A stretch of 64,000 nucleotides of DNA from Pseudobythopirellula maris (GTDB lineage Bacteria; Planctomycetota; Planctomycetia; Pirellulales; Lacipirellulaceae): contig NZ_SJPQ01000001.1 of NCBI RefSeq assembly GCF_007859945.1, forward strand, positions 1,116,001 through 1,180,000, given 5' to 3'. Each line of letters begins with the position of its first letter. Positions within the stretch are counted from its first letter, which is position 1. The translations under genes and the position numbers were made by a program. Shown here piece by piece: positions 25,694-34,426 of the stretch. Under the pieces are notes generated by a model. That model had not been told where the DNA came from. It saw nothing but the letters and a program-made list of their open reading frames with translations, and searched no databases.

Positions 25694-27385
25694 TCAGCCG
25701 ACCATCCGCCAGCCCACCAGGGCGAGCACCGGCAGCAGGAAACAGCAGCTGTAGAGCATGTACCCGAAGAAGCTGGGCATCTTGACGCCCGACTTCTCGG
25801 CGATCGCCTTGACCATAAAGTTCGGCCCGTTGCCGATGTAGGTCATGGCGCCCATGAACACGGCGCCCAGCGCGATGCCGACCAGCCGCGACTCGCTCAC
25901 CCCGGCGACGACCGCGTCGCCCGGCACCTGGGAGAGCGTTTTGGCCGTCTCGAAGAACACGACGTAGGTCGGGGCGTTGTCGAGCACGCTCGAGAGGCCG
26001 CCCGTGATCCAGTAGAAGGCCAGCGGCCCGTCGATGCCGAGCTTCGGCCCCTGCTCGTTGAGGATCTGCAGGGCGGGCTGCATGCAGATGAAGATGCCGA
26101 CGAACAGCGCCGCCACCTCGAGGATCGCGTGGTAGTTGAAGCCGTTGGCCTCGCGGACCGCCTTGCTGCCGAGCCACAACGACGCCCCGACCAGCCCGAT
26201 CTGCACGATCTCACGCAAGTACATCCAGGGGTGCCAGTCGGTGCCGGGCAACGCCTTCGAGGGGTCGAGGAACGCCACCGCGGCCACCACGCCCAGCAGC
26301 AGCGGCAGGTTCACGAGCACGCCGCTGTACTTCAAGTGGCGGATGTGGTGGATGTCGCGTGTGATGTCCGCCTCGGTCTCACGGCGGTAGTAGAACAGCT
26401 CGTCCACCAAGAGGTAGAGCACCAGCAAGATGCCGTTGCACATCAACCACGGCTGCCACAGCTGCAACGTCCAGAAGAAGTCGACGCCGCGCAGGTAGCC
26501 AAGGAACAACGGCGGGTCGCCGATCGGCAACAGGCAACCGCCGCAGTTGCAAACGATAAAGATGAAGAACACGACCGTGTGGACGACGTGCTTGCGTTCT
26601 TGGTTGGTCTCCAGCAGCGGACGGATCAGCAGCATCGCGGCGCCGGTGGTCCCGATAAAGCTGGCCAAGATGCCGCCGGCCGCCATAAAGATGGCGTTCG
26701 TCATCGGGTTGGCCTGCAGGTCGCCCTCGATGCGGATGCCGCCCGAGATCGTGTAGAGGCTGAACAGCAGGACGATAAAGGGGACGTACTCGGCGAACAA
26801 CGCGTTGGCGACCATCGCGCCGACCGTGTCGAGGTTCAGCCCCGATTCGCTCGCCTCGACCACGTGGTGGGCGGGCCAGTGGCCCTCGACCGGCGCCTCG
26901 TGCATCACGCCGTAGTAGGCCAACGTGAGGATCGCCAAGGCCGACGCCACGGCGAAGCGGCTGGCGTTCGACTCCCACCAATGCTCGGTGGCGGGAATGA
27001 GCGGCAAGATCGCGATCGCGCCCAACATCAACGCGAAGGGGGCGACCATCCAAATCGGCGGGGCGTTCGAGGGATGATCGGCCACCGTTTGCTCAGGGTC
27101 GGCCAGTGGCGGCTCGGCATGCTCATCTTCAGCGTGCTCTCCCTCGGCATGCTCTCCCTCAGCGTGCTCTCCTTCAGCATGTTCGCCCTCAGCGTGTTCG
27201 CCATCCGCGTGCTCAGAATGCTCGTCGTGATGGGCGGCGTGGCCGGCGACCACCGCTTCGGTCCCCTGTTGCGGCAAGCCCATTGCAAGGCTTACGGCGT
27301 AAAGCACCAGCACAACCAAGATCGCTGCGAGCACCGGGCCGCTGCTTGTCGCCGGATGGTGTTCGACGTTCGTTGAATCAGTCAT
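25694..27385 (-). CDS. NhaD-like sodium:proton antiporter with a His/Glu-rich repeat loop
   Basis: 563 residues with about 13 hydrophobic segments, similar to the NhaD/ArsB ion-transporter superfamily annotated as Na+/H+ antiporters in planctomycetes. From ATG at 27385: a first membrane helix at about 17-38, then a loop with tandem HAEGE units at residues 59-91, then the membrane domain from about 110. Transport motifs such as [18 protein letters not shown] (as [16 protein letters not shown]) and [14 protein letters not shown] are conserved in this family. The repeat loop should lie outside the cytoplasm and could bind divalent metal or sense pH. Substrate (Na+ or another cation) is inferred. 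Confidence 0.88.
   Translation of the reverse strand: MTDSTNVEHHPATSSGPVLAAILVVLVLYAVSLAMGLPQQGTEAVVAGHAAHHDEHSEHADGEHAEGEHAEGEHAEGEHAEGEHAEDEHAEPPLADPEQTVADHPSNAPPIWMVAPFALMLGAIAILPLIPATEHWWESNASRFAVASALAILTLAYYGVMHEAPVEGHWPAHHVVEASESGLNLDTVGAMVANALFAEYVPFIVLLFSLYTISGGIRIEGDLQANPMTNAIFMAAGGILASFIGTTGAAMLLIRPLLETNQERKHVVHTVVFFIFIVCNCGGCLLPIGDPPLFLGYLRGVDFFWTLQLWQPWLMCNGILLVLYLLVDELFYYRRETEADITRDIHHIRHLKYSGVLVNLPLLLGVVAAVAFLDPSKALPGTDWHPWMYLREIVQIGLVGASLWLGSKAVREANGFNYHAILEVAALFVGIFICMQPALQILNEQGPKLGIDGPLAFYWITGGLSSVLDNAPTYVVFFETAKTLSQVPGDAVVAGVSESRLVGIALGAVFMGAMTYIGNGPNFMVKAIAEKSGVKMPSFFGYMLYSCCFLLPVLALVGWRMVG
27113..27211. repeat. 15-base tandem repeat encoding HAEGE units
   Basis: About six copies of a 15-base unit encode HADGE, four HAEGE and HAEDE in the antiporter. 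The copies are nearly identical in DNA, which suggests slippage or recent expansion. Confidence 0.9.
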
Positions 27386-27661
27386 TCTCGTTAACCGCCT
27401 GAGGTATTTGCACTTCGCGGCGCCCCACTCATTGGAGCGCTCGCAGAAGAATAAGCCCGACGTTGCTGGGCGTCTACGTGGCCTTGGCGTCGGCAGCGAG
27501 GCGAGCAACCAGGCTCAGCCCGAGCGACGCGCGACCACCAAGATTAGGCCGCACTATCGGCCAGTGACGTTGGGCGACCTAGGTGAGATACTTTCAGCCG
27601 CCACGGTTATCCACCGCGGCGCGTTACAACCCGTTCATCCGGGAAATCCGCAGGCCCCTTC

Positions 27662-28486
27662 ATGCCGCAATACGCCCACCGATCGCCGGCGCCCCTCAAC
27701 GGGCCAGAGACCGACTCTCTTCACGAGCGAAGCCCTCGCGCGGGGTTGTTGGTGAGCGTACGCAGCCGCCAAGAAGCGCTCGACGCGATCCGCGGCGGCG
27801 CCGACTGGGTCGACGCCAAAGAGCCTACGGCCGGCGCACTTGGCGCCGTCGCCGACGACGAACTGCGCCGCATCGTCCAAGCGGTCGGCGAAGAGCGGCC
27901 CCTCTCCGCCGCCGCCGGCGAAGCGGTCGACCACGCCACGCCCGGCCGGGTGCGAACCGCGCTGGGCCTTGGTGTGCGGGCGGCGAAGATCGGCACGGCC
28001 GCAGCGGCGTGCGACCCCGCGGCGATTGAAAGAATCGGCGAGTTGTTCGCCAGCGACTCGATCCGTCGGCGCCTCGCGATGGCGGCCTACGCCGACTGGC
28101 GCGACTGCGACGGCCTGCCGCCCGAGGAAGTGCTCCGCCTCACGGCCGATTGGGGCGGCGCGTGGATGCTCGTCGACACCCACGCCAAGCAAAGCGGCGA
28201 CTTGTTCTCCCACCTTGAGCCCAAGCGGATTGCCCTGCTCGCTCGGACCGCGCGCGAGCAGGGCGTCGCGTTGCTGCTCGCCGGCTCGCTCGACGAAAGC
28301 GGCGTCGCCCGGGCCGTGGGGCTAGGGGCGGCCTTGGTGGGAGTGCGGGGCGCCGCTTGCGACGGCGACCGCGAGGCGACGCTCTCGGCCGCGCTGGTCT
28401 CTCGACTCTCCCTGATCGTCAAACCCGAAGGCTCACCCAACCAAGCCGAGCATCCGGAAAGCCTTGCGGCGTCCGAAAAAACTTGA
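27662..28486 (+). CDS. mfnB: (5-formylfuran-3-yl)methyl phosphate synthase-like protein
   Basis: 274 residues. Matches the MfnB (DUF556) family, which condenses two glyceraldehyde 3-phosphates to the furan precursor of methanofuran. Core motifs: LLVSVRSRQEALDAIRGGAD followed by WVDAKEPTAGALGAV (Lys53 equivalent to the active-site lysine of archaeal MfnB) and MLVDTHAKQSGDLFSHL (Lys176 equivalent to the second). A 26-residue N-terminal extension suggests the true start may be a later GTG or TTG. Planctomycetes use tetrahydromethanopterin and methanofuran for C1 oxidation, so the gene makes biological sense. The rest of the pathway is not in the window. Confidence 0.85.
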   Translation: MPQYAHRSPAPLNGPETDSLHERSPRAGLLVSVRSRQEALDAIRGGADWVDAKEPTAGALGAVADDELRRIVQAVGEERPLSAAAGEAVDHATPGRVRTALGLGVRAAKIGTAAAACDPAAIERIGELFASDSIRRRLAMAAYADWRDCDGLPPEEVLRLTADWGGAWMLVDTHAKQSGDLFSHLEPKRIALLARTAREQGVALLLAGSLDESGVARAVGLGAALVGVRGAACDGDREATLSAALVSRLSLIVKPEGSPNQAEHPESLAASEKT

Positions 28487-28510
28487 CAGCTAGCACCAAT
28501 TCTCGATACT
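28483..28510 (+). promoter_or_regulatory. Sigma-70-type promoter upstream of a small protein gene
   Basis: TTGACA at 28483-28488, 16-base spacer, GATACT at 28505-28510. It overlaps the mfnB stop codon and lies about 210 bases before the small protein start. Confidence 0.7.
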
Positions 28511-28640
28511 CGGCTCTGGCGCATTCCAAGGAGGTGGTTTCCACGGTATTGCTGTGGCCCCGTCCCGCCCGCCAAGACGACCCCTTGAGGAGACCGCCGC
28601 GTCGAGGCTCAGTGCGTAGAGGCCCGTGGGCCCAAGCGTC

Positions 28641-28665
28641 GGGTGTCGCCGTTTCGGCGACGCCC
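28641..28665 (+). other. Leader hairpin before the 75-residue protein gene
   Basis: GGGTGTCGCCG, TTT, CGGCGACGCCC forms an 11-pair stem (one G-U pair) in the untranslated leader, about 55 bases before the start codon. No T-tract follows. Confidence 0.6.
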
Positions 28666-28720
28666 AAGCCCGCCGTCGGCAATCCTTCCGCCAGGCGGCC
28701 CCAGCCAGGAGCGAAGCACG

Positions 28721-28948
28721 ATGAACAAGAGCGTGATTGACGCCGTCCGCGAGGGCATTTGGGACTTCGAGCCTCAGCCGGACGACAAGGAGTTCGACTC
28801 GACCGACGCCTTCCCCGGCTCGGGAGAGAAGGTCAGCGTGCTCGCCCAGCGGGCCAGCAACGGGCTCCCGCTGTGGCACAACGGCGACCGCCTCGACTAC
28901 GAGAACACCGGCCTCGACTCGCTCGACGGCGCCGATAGCCGGGCGTGA
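28721..28948 (+). CDS. Small acidic planctomycete protein, unknown function
   Basis: 75 residues. Starts NKSVIDAVREGIWDFEPQPD, continues DSTDAFPGSGEKVSVLAQRA and ends with the LWHNGDR segment and an acidic tail. Short proteins of this pattern occur as single copies in planctomycetes, but I know of no function. AGGAG lies nine bases before the ATG at 28721, and a good promoter with a structured leader of about 200 bases precedes it, both arguing that the gene is real and well expressed. The ATG at 28643 in the same frame is inside the leader hairpin and is rejected. Confidence 0.85.
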   Translation: MNKSVIDAVREGIWDFEPQPDDKEFDSTDAFPGSGEKVSVLAQRASNGLPLWHNGDRLDYENTGLDSLDGADSRA

Positions 28949-29078
28949 CGCGTCCCTCCCTGCCCCGCTCCCCGTGTGAGTTATGATTGGCTAGGCCCGG
29001 TCTCCCGGGTCCGCCCAATCCGGCCGACCGTTTCGGTCCGCCCCCCAGCCGCCCGCCCTTTCTTCTCAGGCGTTTACC

Positions 29079-29387
29079 TTGCCCAAGATCGATCTGGATA
29101 TCCCCCACCCGCTCAGCGCCGAAGGCGCCAAAGAACGGCTGATGGGGTTCTCGCAGCAGCTTACCGAGAAGCACGGCGGCCAAATCACCGATGTCGAGCA
29201 GACGTGGCGCGACAACGAGCTCGATTTCGGCTTCAAGGTGATGGGCATGTACCGCGTGGCGGGCACACTCACCGTGGAAGAGAACAAACTCCACGTCAAA
29301 GGCGATCTGCCGATCACCGCCGCCATGTTCAAGGGCGCGATCGAAAGCGCGATCCGAGATCAGCTCGGATCGCTGATGAGCGCCTAG
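29079..29387 (+). CDS. Polyhydroxyalkanoic acid system family protein
   Basis: 102 residues from a TTG start at 29079. Sequence KIDLDIPHPLSAEGAKERLM, continuing DNELDFGFKVMGMYRVAGTL and LHVKGDLPITAAMFKGAIES, fits the small PHA_gran_rgn family (PF09650), which is named for association with polyhydroxyalkanoate granules but also occurs in organisms without them. Role here unknown; no PHA synthase is in the window. No ATG is available in frame before the conserved core, so TTG is the most likely start. Confidence 0.85.
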   Translation: MPKIDLDIPHPLSAEGAKERLMGFSQQLTEKHGGQITDVEQTWRDNELDFGFKVMGMYRVAGTLTVEENKLHVKGDLPITAAMFKGAIESAIRDQLGSLMSA

Positions 29388-29735
29388 CTGATCAGCGGTT
29401 GGCGAAGGAGCGTTTGGCTACTTTTTGAGCGCCGGCTACCCGGCGGCAGCCGAAGACTCGCTCGTTCTTCTGACCCGAGCGTTGCTCTGACGCTCGTAGC
29501 CGATCGGCTACGGCCTCTTGGAACGTCTGTAGGGGTTAGCGCACTTCGCTGCCCCCGCCACGGCGCCGGCAGGCTTGTTTGACAGCCGCCCCTCGTGGCC
29601 TAGGTTTCTGCGTCCGCGTCCCCCCGTGCGATTCGCGTCCCGCTGGCTGCCAAAGCCCAGTGGGAAAGCGCCCCCCTCCGCCGGCACGCCCCCACACCAC
29701 TTGGGCGGTCCCCCTCTTTAAGAAACGAAGCATCG
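29388..29735. other. Intergenic region between PHA-family and receiver genes
   Basis: About 350 bases. It contains a perfect 18-base palindrome CGTAGCCGATCGGCTACG at 29495-29512 and the imperfect GCCGGCTACCCGGCGGC. No gene or clear promoter boxes are seen. Confidence 0.6.
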
Positions 29736-30098
29736 ATGAGCTCCAGGGTCCTTGTTGTCGACGACTCGAGCACGATGCGTAAGATCATCGTCCGCTCTTT
29801 GAACGATGTCGGCGTGCCGGGCGCCATCGAGGCGATCGACGGCGAAGAGGCGATCGGCATCTTCAAGCCGGGCGAGTTCGACCTCGTGCTCACCGACTGG
29901 AACATGCCGCGCAAGAATGGCCTGGAGTTGATCCAGGAGGTTCGCGAGCAAGACCCCAACGTGACGATCATCATGGTCACGACCGCGGCCGAAAAGTCGC
30001 GTATGCTCGAGGCGATCCAGGCAGGTGTGTCCGATTACCTGGTCAAGCCGTTCACCGCCGACTCGCTCCGCGAGAAGCTCGACAAGCACGGCTGCTGA
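29736..30098 (+). CDS. Stand-alone CheY-like response regulator receiver
   Basis: 120 residues, a single receiver domain with no output domain. Phosphorylation chemistry is intact: acidic pocket Asp9 and Asp10 (RVLVVDDSS), phospho-acceptor Asp54 (LVLTDWNMPRKNG), Thr82/83 (IIMVTTAAEKS) and Lys104 (DYLVKPF). It has the length and signature of CheY-type proteins, which bind a partner when phosphorylated, but no chemotaxis or kinase gene lies nearby. It ends 32 bases before a clear terminator and appears to be a single-gene transcript. Confidence 0.94.
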   Translation: MSSRVLVVDDSSTMRKIIVRSLNDVGVPGAIEAIDGEEAIGIFKPGEFDLVLTDWNMPRKNGLELIQEVREQDPNVTIIMVTTAAEKSRMLEAIQAGVSDYLVKPFTADSLREKLDKHGC

Positions 30099-30129
30099 GC
30101 GCCGCACGAAGCGGAAACGAATCACCCAC

Positions 30130-30160
30130 AAGACGCTCCCAACGGGAGCGTCTTTTTTTA
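30130..30160 (+). terminator. Rho-independent terminator after the receiver gene
   Basis: AAGACGCTCCC, AAC, GGGAGCGTCTT followed by Ts. The stem is perfect (11 pairs). Confidence 0.95.
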
Positions 30161-30205
30161 TGAGAACGCGTAGCCGCCGGTCTCGCGCCGATCGGCCGCA
30201 AACGC

Positions 30206-30916
30206 TCAGCGTGGGACGATCGCCACCGTCCTGCCCCGCTGCTCGGGCCGCCAATCGAGGCCAAAGCCGTAGAGCAGCACGGTCATCCGCTCGCCGAGCG
30301 GCATCTCCGGCGTCGCGCCCGCGGGCCACAGGTCGTGGGGGACGGCGTCGGCGTCATCGAGCCGCCACCCCGCCTGCGCGACGGTCCGCTCGACGAGCGC
30401 GCGGGGCGTAGCGAGTCGCTCCCAGTCGATGGCCCGCTTTGCGCGCCACGCTCTGCGAGACCGGCCGTTGAGCTTGGCGACGCGTCGCCGCGCGTCGCGG
30501 AGCGCCACAGGCAACCCCTGGCGCGTTCCGGGCGGTCCGACGTAAATCAAATCGCCCGCGGCTGCCCACTCGGCGCCCGCTTGCTCGGCGAGGAGGTCGA
30601 GCACCTGCCCGAAGGAAGTCTCTCCTACGGATAAACGGATGCGCGTGGTCGGATCAATGCGGCGGTCGACGAACAGCTCCGCGTCGACCGCACGAGCGAG
30701 TTGCGCGAGCGTCTTCCGCAACTCGGCCTCGCCCGCCGAATTGAGTTGCAGCGGCGTTGCGAGTTTTGCCCGCAACGCGTCGCTGGCCTCGCGCCGCGGG
30801 CTGACGTCGGCTGCCGGTTCGCCGGGATCACCCGCCGCCACCGCCGCCATCGACAGCAGCGCGACGGCGCCGAGCAAGGCGCGTCGCGGCGGGCGGGCAT
30901 AATCGGTCGCGCGCAT
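30206..30916 (-). CDS. Exported protein with secretin/STN-like N-terminal segment, unknown function
   Basis: 236 residues with a signal peptide (ALLGAVALLSMAAVAAG). Residues about 55-125 (LQLNSAGEAELRKTLAQLAR, then TSFGQVLDLLAEQAGAEWAA) look like the short STN/secretin-N fold seen in planctomycete periplasmic proteins. A second similar segment appears near residues 170-230 (LVERTVAQAGWRL, MTVLLYGFGLDWR). No pore-forming secretin domain is present, so it is not a secretin itself. Function unknown; the neighbour upstream diverges. Confidence 0.75.
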   Translation of the reverse strand: MRATDYARPPRRALLGAVALLSMAAVAAGDPGEPAADVSPRREASDALRAKLATPLQLNSAGEAELRKTLAQLARAVDAELFVDRRIDPTTRIRLSVGETSFGQVLDLLAEQAGAEWAAAGDLIYVGPPGTRQGLPVALRDARRRVAKLNGRSRRAWRAKRAIDWERLATPRALVERTVAQAGWRLDDADAVPHDLWPAGATPEMPLGERMTVLLYGFGLDWRPEQRGRTVAIVPR

Positions 30917-31099
30917 ACGTCAAGCAGAATTCGTCGGGAAATAAAGGGGTTTGGCGCGATCGTCCCGCTCGCTTTTTCGTTGTGCGGTTCGCAGGTCTGA
31001 TTACACTCGGGTTAGAGAGTCGACGCCAGAGCGCCCTTGAGTGCGGCGCCGCGTCAGGCCCTCAAACGCCGCTGTTGGATCACCCCCCGAGCCGCAACT

Positions 31100-31762
31100 A
31101 TGGAAGACCCGACCACTCGCCTCCCGGCCATCGTGCGCTGCTACGAGCGCTACTTGGACGACCAGGATTCGGCCGAGTACATCAAGCAGGTCGCGCAGCG
31201 TTACACCTGCACGACGCTCGAGCGGCTGGCGTGTGTTGGCGACCGCACGGCCCGCCGCGCGGCGGTGCTGGCGATCGGCTACATGGGCGACTACTCGTCG
31301 AACACGGTGGTCGGCCGGGCGCTGACCGACCGCGACCGCGGCGTGCGTGCGATCGCTGAGAACAGCATCATCGAGCTGTGGCGGCGTGTGGGAAGCCGTG
31401 AGCAGCGGCTCACCCTTCGCAACGTGGTGCGGATGAACCACACGAAGCGACACGAAGACGCGGTTCGGCTCGCCACGGAGCTGATCCACGAATCGCCCTG
31501 GATCGCCGAGGCGTGGTGCCAGCGCGGCACGGCGTACTACCACCAGGGCCAATACGAGGCGGCGATCCGCGACTGCCATCAGGCGCTCGAGATCAACGCT
31601 TACCACTTCACGGCGGCGGCGGGCATGGGCCAGTGCTACCTGTTGCAAGACAACCCCGTCGCCGCCCTTGAATCGTTCCGCCGCGCGCTGCGGCTCAACC
31701 CGGGCCTCGAAGAGGTTCGCGCTCAGGTCATCCAGCTGCAACGCAGCATCAAGGACGAGTGA
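31100..31762 (+). CDS. HEAT-like and TPR repeat protein
   Basis: 220 residues from ATG at 31100. The first half contains alpha-helical HEAT-type repeats (TARRAAVLAIGYMGDYSSNT, RDRGVRAIAENSIIELWRRV), the second half TPR motifs (SPWIAEAWCQRGTAYYHQGQ, YEAAIRDCHQALEINAYHFT, DNPVAALESFRRALRLNPGL). Such repeats mediate protein-protein contact. There is no signal peptide, so it is likely cytoplasmic. Partner unknown. It converges on the thioredoxin-YHS gene with only 22 bases between stops. Confidence 0.85.
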   Translation: MEDPTTRLPAIVRCYERYLDDQDSAEYIKQVAQRYTCTTLERLACVGDRTARRAAVLAIGYMGDYSSNTVVGRALTDRDRGVRAIAENSIIELWRRVGSREQRLTLRNVVRMNHTKRHEDAVRLATELIHESPWIAEAWCQRGTAYYHQGQYEAAIRDCHQALEINAYHFTAAAGMGQCYLLQDNPVAALESFRRALRLNPGLEEVRAQVIQLQRSIKDE

Positions 31763-31784
31763 GCGATACGCCACGCCTCACCGC

Positions 31785-32996
31785 TCAGCGGACCAGGCGT
31801 CCGCCGCCGGCGGGGTTCATCGCCGCCCGCACGCCGTTGGCGTAGCGGTCGGCGTCTGCCCAGAACCTGCTCAGCGTCTCTTCGCTGGAGAACAGGTAGA
31901 AGTTGCCGCCGTACTCCAACGCGAACGCCCGCTTGCCCGGCACGCTGCGTTGCTGCTCCAGCGCCACCACCGGGTCGACGCCCGAGAGCACCGGGCTGTA
32001 GGCGTCCGGATCGCGGAGGAACTCGTCGCGTTGCTCTTGGCCGGTGAACAAGTAGGTGCTGCCGCGGTGCACGGCGCCCCACTGCGGGTCGCCTTTCACC
32101 CAACGCCACTGCTGCTTCATCGTCACCGGGCAGTAGCCATCGAAACCGAATTGAGGTTCGACACTCGGCGTCGTTTTTTGGGCGGCGACTTGCTGCACGG
32201 CGGGCGGCTGCACGGCGGGTGCTTGCGCCTGCGTGGCCGCCTGGAAGTATGGATTGCTCGCGGGGGGCGCCGCCGCAACGGGCGGGGCGACTGGCGCAGC
32301 GCTCGCCGCAGCGGGCGCGGCGGGACGCGAGGCGTAGGGCGACGAAGTCTCTGCCGCCACGCCGGCGTAGCGGCTTCCGCCGCCGGGATTCGCCGTCGGT
32401 TGGTTTGTGTAGGCGGCCGCGGCGGGCGACCCGGTCGCCCTGGCGATTGCGCCGGCGGTGGTTTGCATGTCGCTGTTGCTGAGGCTGAGGTTGGCGTAAG
32501 CCGAGTTGGCGACCGCCGGGGCCAACTGAGAAGCCTGCGGCGCTGCGGCCGCGGCTTGGTCGAAGGCGCCGCCCGGTCGGCTGCTGTGGGCGGCGGCGAG
32601 TTGCGTCATCTTGCCGATGTAATCCATCGGCGTCGCGGGGCTGATGAGCCGCTCGACCACTTGGCCATCGGCCGTAGCGACGATGTCGGTCGGCACGCGT
32701 GTGACGCCCATCTTCAGGGCGATCTCGGCCGACTCGTTGGCGTTGAGCTTCACCGGCACGTAGCGCGACTCGATCGCGGCGCCCACGTTGGGCTGGTTGA
32801 ACACCATCGCGTCGAGCCGCTTGCACGGGCCGCAGCTTTCGGTCCAGAAGTGCATGAGCACCAAGCGGCCGCTGCTGCGAGCCTCTTGCTGAGCGGCGGC
32901 AAGGTCGGATCGCCATGCCACACCCTGTTGGGCGGAGGCGGTCGCCGTCAGCGCCAAAACCAACATGGCGGCGGATACGTATAAGCGAGAGGGCAT
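31785..32996 (-). CDS. Exported thioredoxin-like protein with a C-terminal YHS-type domain
   Basis: 403 residues: signal peptide (SRLYVSAAMLVLALTATASA), a thioredoxin-fold domain at about 25-135 with the CGPC redox pair (FWTESCGPCKRLDAMVF, Cys55 and Cys58) and cis-Pro region TRVPTDIVA, a long Ala/Pro/Gln-rich linker of about 140 residues, and a C-terminal part (from about 285) with YHS-like features (FDGYCPVTMKQQWRWVKGDP, FTGQEQRDEFLRDPDAYSPV). YHS domains are associated with metal binding. A redox partner joined to a metal-binding domain suggests handling of copper or another metal at the cell surface, but that is inference. Confidence 0.85.
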   Translation of the reverse strand: MPSRLYVSAAMLVLALTATASAQQGVAWRSDLAAAQQEARSSGRLVLMHFWTESCGPCKRLDAMVFNQPNVGAAIESRYVPVKLNANESAEIALKMGVTRVPTDIVATADGQVVERLISPATPMDYIGKMTQLAAAHSSRPGGAFDQAAAAAPQASQLAPAVANSAYANLSLSNSDMQTTAGAIARATGSPAAAAYTNQPTANPGGGSRYAGVAAETSSPYASRPAAPAAASAAPVAPPVAAAPPASNPYFQAATQAQAPAVQPPAVQQVAAQKTTPSVEPQFGFDGYCPVTMKQQWRWVKGDPQWGAVHRGSTYLFTGQEQRDEFLRDPDAYSPVLSGVDPVVALEQQRSVPGKRAFALEYGGNFYLFSSEETLSRFWADADRYANGVRAAMNPAGGGRLVR

Positions 32997-33203
32997 CGAA
33001 AACGTCCTTGTGTTCGACCGGGGCGCGGTGTCACGCAATATCTAGCTGCGTTGCTCATCGTCATCTCCGTGGTGTTCACTTTGGGGAGATTTTGACGATT
33101 ATCCACATCGCTGCGGCGCCGGCGCCGTGGCGATAGGGCCGACACTTAGCCGCTTTTTACCGGTGTCCCACGGTCGGGGGGGCCGGATTTGCACAAACTT
33201 GGC

Positions 33204-33232
33204 TTGACTTCGCCCTTTTCGTGGGGAATACT
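33204..33232 (+). promoter_or_regulatory. Sigma-70-type promoter facing rho
   Basis: TTGACT (33204-33209), 17-base spacer, AATACT (33227-33232). Confidence 0.65.
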
Positions 33233-34401
33233 CCTTTGCGTGCGGTGGGCAGCAGTGGCTCGCCCTTCGCCACACCCGTCAGTGCTGAAATGCGTAGCCG
33301 CGGGGGGGCCCTCGGAAGAGGGGCTTTCTTAAGCTCGATTCGGCCAGACGTTCTGAAGTTTTCGACCAGCGAGTATCGACCGCTGGCGTTTTCTCTAGCC
33401 GGCCTTGGCCATGCCTTGGCGATAGAGATTCGTGGTCGATCGGGCGAAAATCCCCCCCAAGATTGCCAGGGGAACTCGCGAACTGGACTGTAATACAGGT
33501 CAGAAACGGGCTAACCATCCGTTTGGACCACCCGGGGCCCCTACGTCGGGCCCCGTCGCCCCGCCGGCCGCATGAAGCGTTCGCCGTGCCGTTTGTTGGC
33601 TGCCGCTATCGGCGCTTTGCGAACCGGCGTCCTGCTTTACAGGGTCTAGGGGGGTGTTCGTTTGAAGTTAGGCATCAGGCCCTAGCGCTGATGCCATGGA
33701 GTCCCCCCTGCCCGGCCAAGATCCGTGCAAACACGACTCACAGAGTGATGCGCCGAGGGGCGCAGGCGTGTGGCCAATGGCCTGATGACGCATCAACGCA
33801 CGCTCGTTGACTGCCCGCAGGTTTGCCGCAAGAGGAGAATTGACTCCCACGTGAGCCAATCCACCAGAAAGCCAATCCACCAGAAAGCAGAGTGGGCCCA
33901 TTAAGCCGAGCGGATGCTGATCCCACCCGTGCAGCGCTTTGAGGCAAGTCAAGCACTAGCGAGCGACGCCCGCTGCGAATTGACCACACGATGGGATCCT
34001 GCGGCGCCAGACGGTGAAGCCAAACAGCGAAGCCATGGCGGCTCGCTGCGACACGGATGACATTTTTTCACGACGGACCAGGAAGGCCAGTCTCAACGCG
34101 ATCGAGCGATCAGACGGCGATTGGCCCCAGCGCCTGCACCCAGCCAAAGTTCACCCCCCACAAGGTGGCGAGCCCCCCACGAAGCGCACGCCTGACCACG
34201 ACGCCAGCTTCGCAACACATTCTTGACGGGTTTTCTTTTGAAGGCCGCTCTTCTGCGGACCTTACCCCCACACCTCGATACCGACTGGCCTGAACCCACA
34301 GGCTCATTCCCAGCAACAGCCCTATCCACAAGTCGGCCCCCTTCGCACGGCGGCCCACTCCCTCCGGACGCCACACACCGCGTCCCAACACGAATTCAGC
34401 A

Positions 34402-34418
34402 GGGGAGCCTTACTCCCC
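34402..34418 (+). promoter_or_regulatory. Hairpin that would sequester the rho ribosome binding site
   Basis: GGGGAG, loop CCTTA, CTCCCC; the purine-rich arm is the only Shine-Dalgarno-like sequence before the rho ATG at 34427. Confidence 0.5.
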
Positions 34419-34426
34419 GATCAAGC

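Larger units (their letters stand above)
32997..34426. other. 1.4-kb gene-free stretch, possible rho leader or unrecognised RNA
   Basis: No frame here has a convincing product, codon pattern or ribosome binding site. A good promoter faces rho at 33204-33232, leaving about 1.2 kb before the rho start. It contains a tandem 16-base duplication (33855-33870 and 33871-33886). I looked for tmRNA, RNase P RNA and SRP RNA signatures and did not find them. The left 200 bases are the promoter region of the thioredoxin gene. Confidence 0.5.

Noticed and set aside
27113-27211. Tandem repeat considered as CRISPR
   Set aside because: Units are 15 bases with no spacers and lie inside a coding region.
33668-33952. 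Small minus-strand frame in the rho leader
   Set aside because: No ribosome binding site, family or composition support; overlapping alternative frames of similar size exist on both strands.
33232-34426. Search for tmRNA, RNase P RNA or SRP RNA in the gene-free stretch
   Set aside because: None of the conserved cores I know (RNase P, tmRNA ends, SRP loop) is visible.
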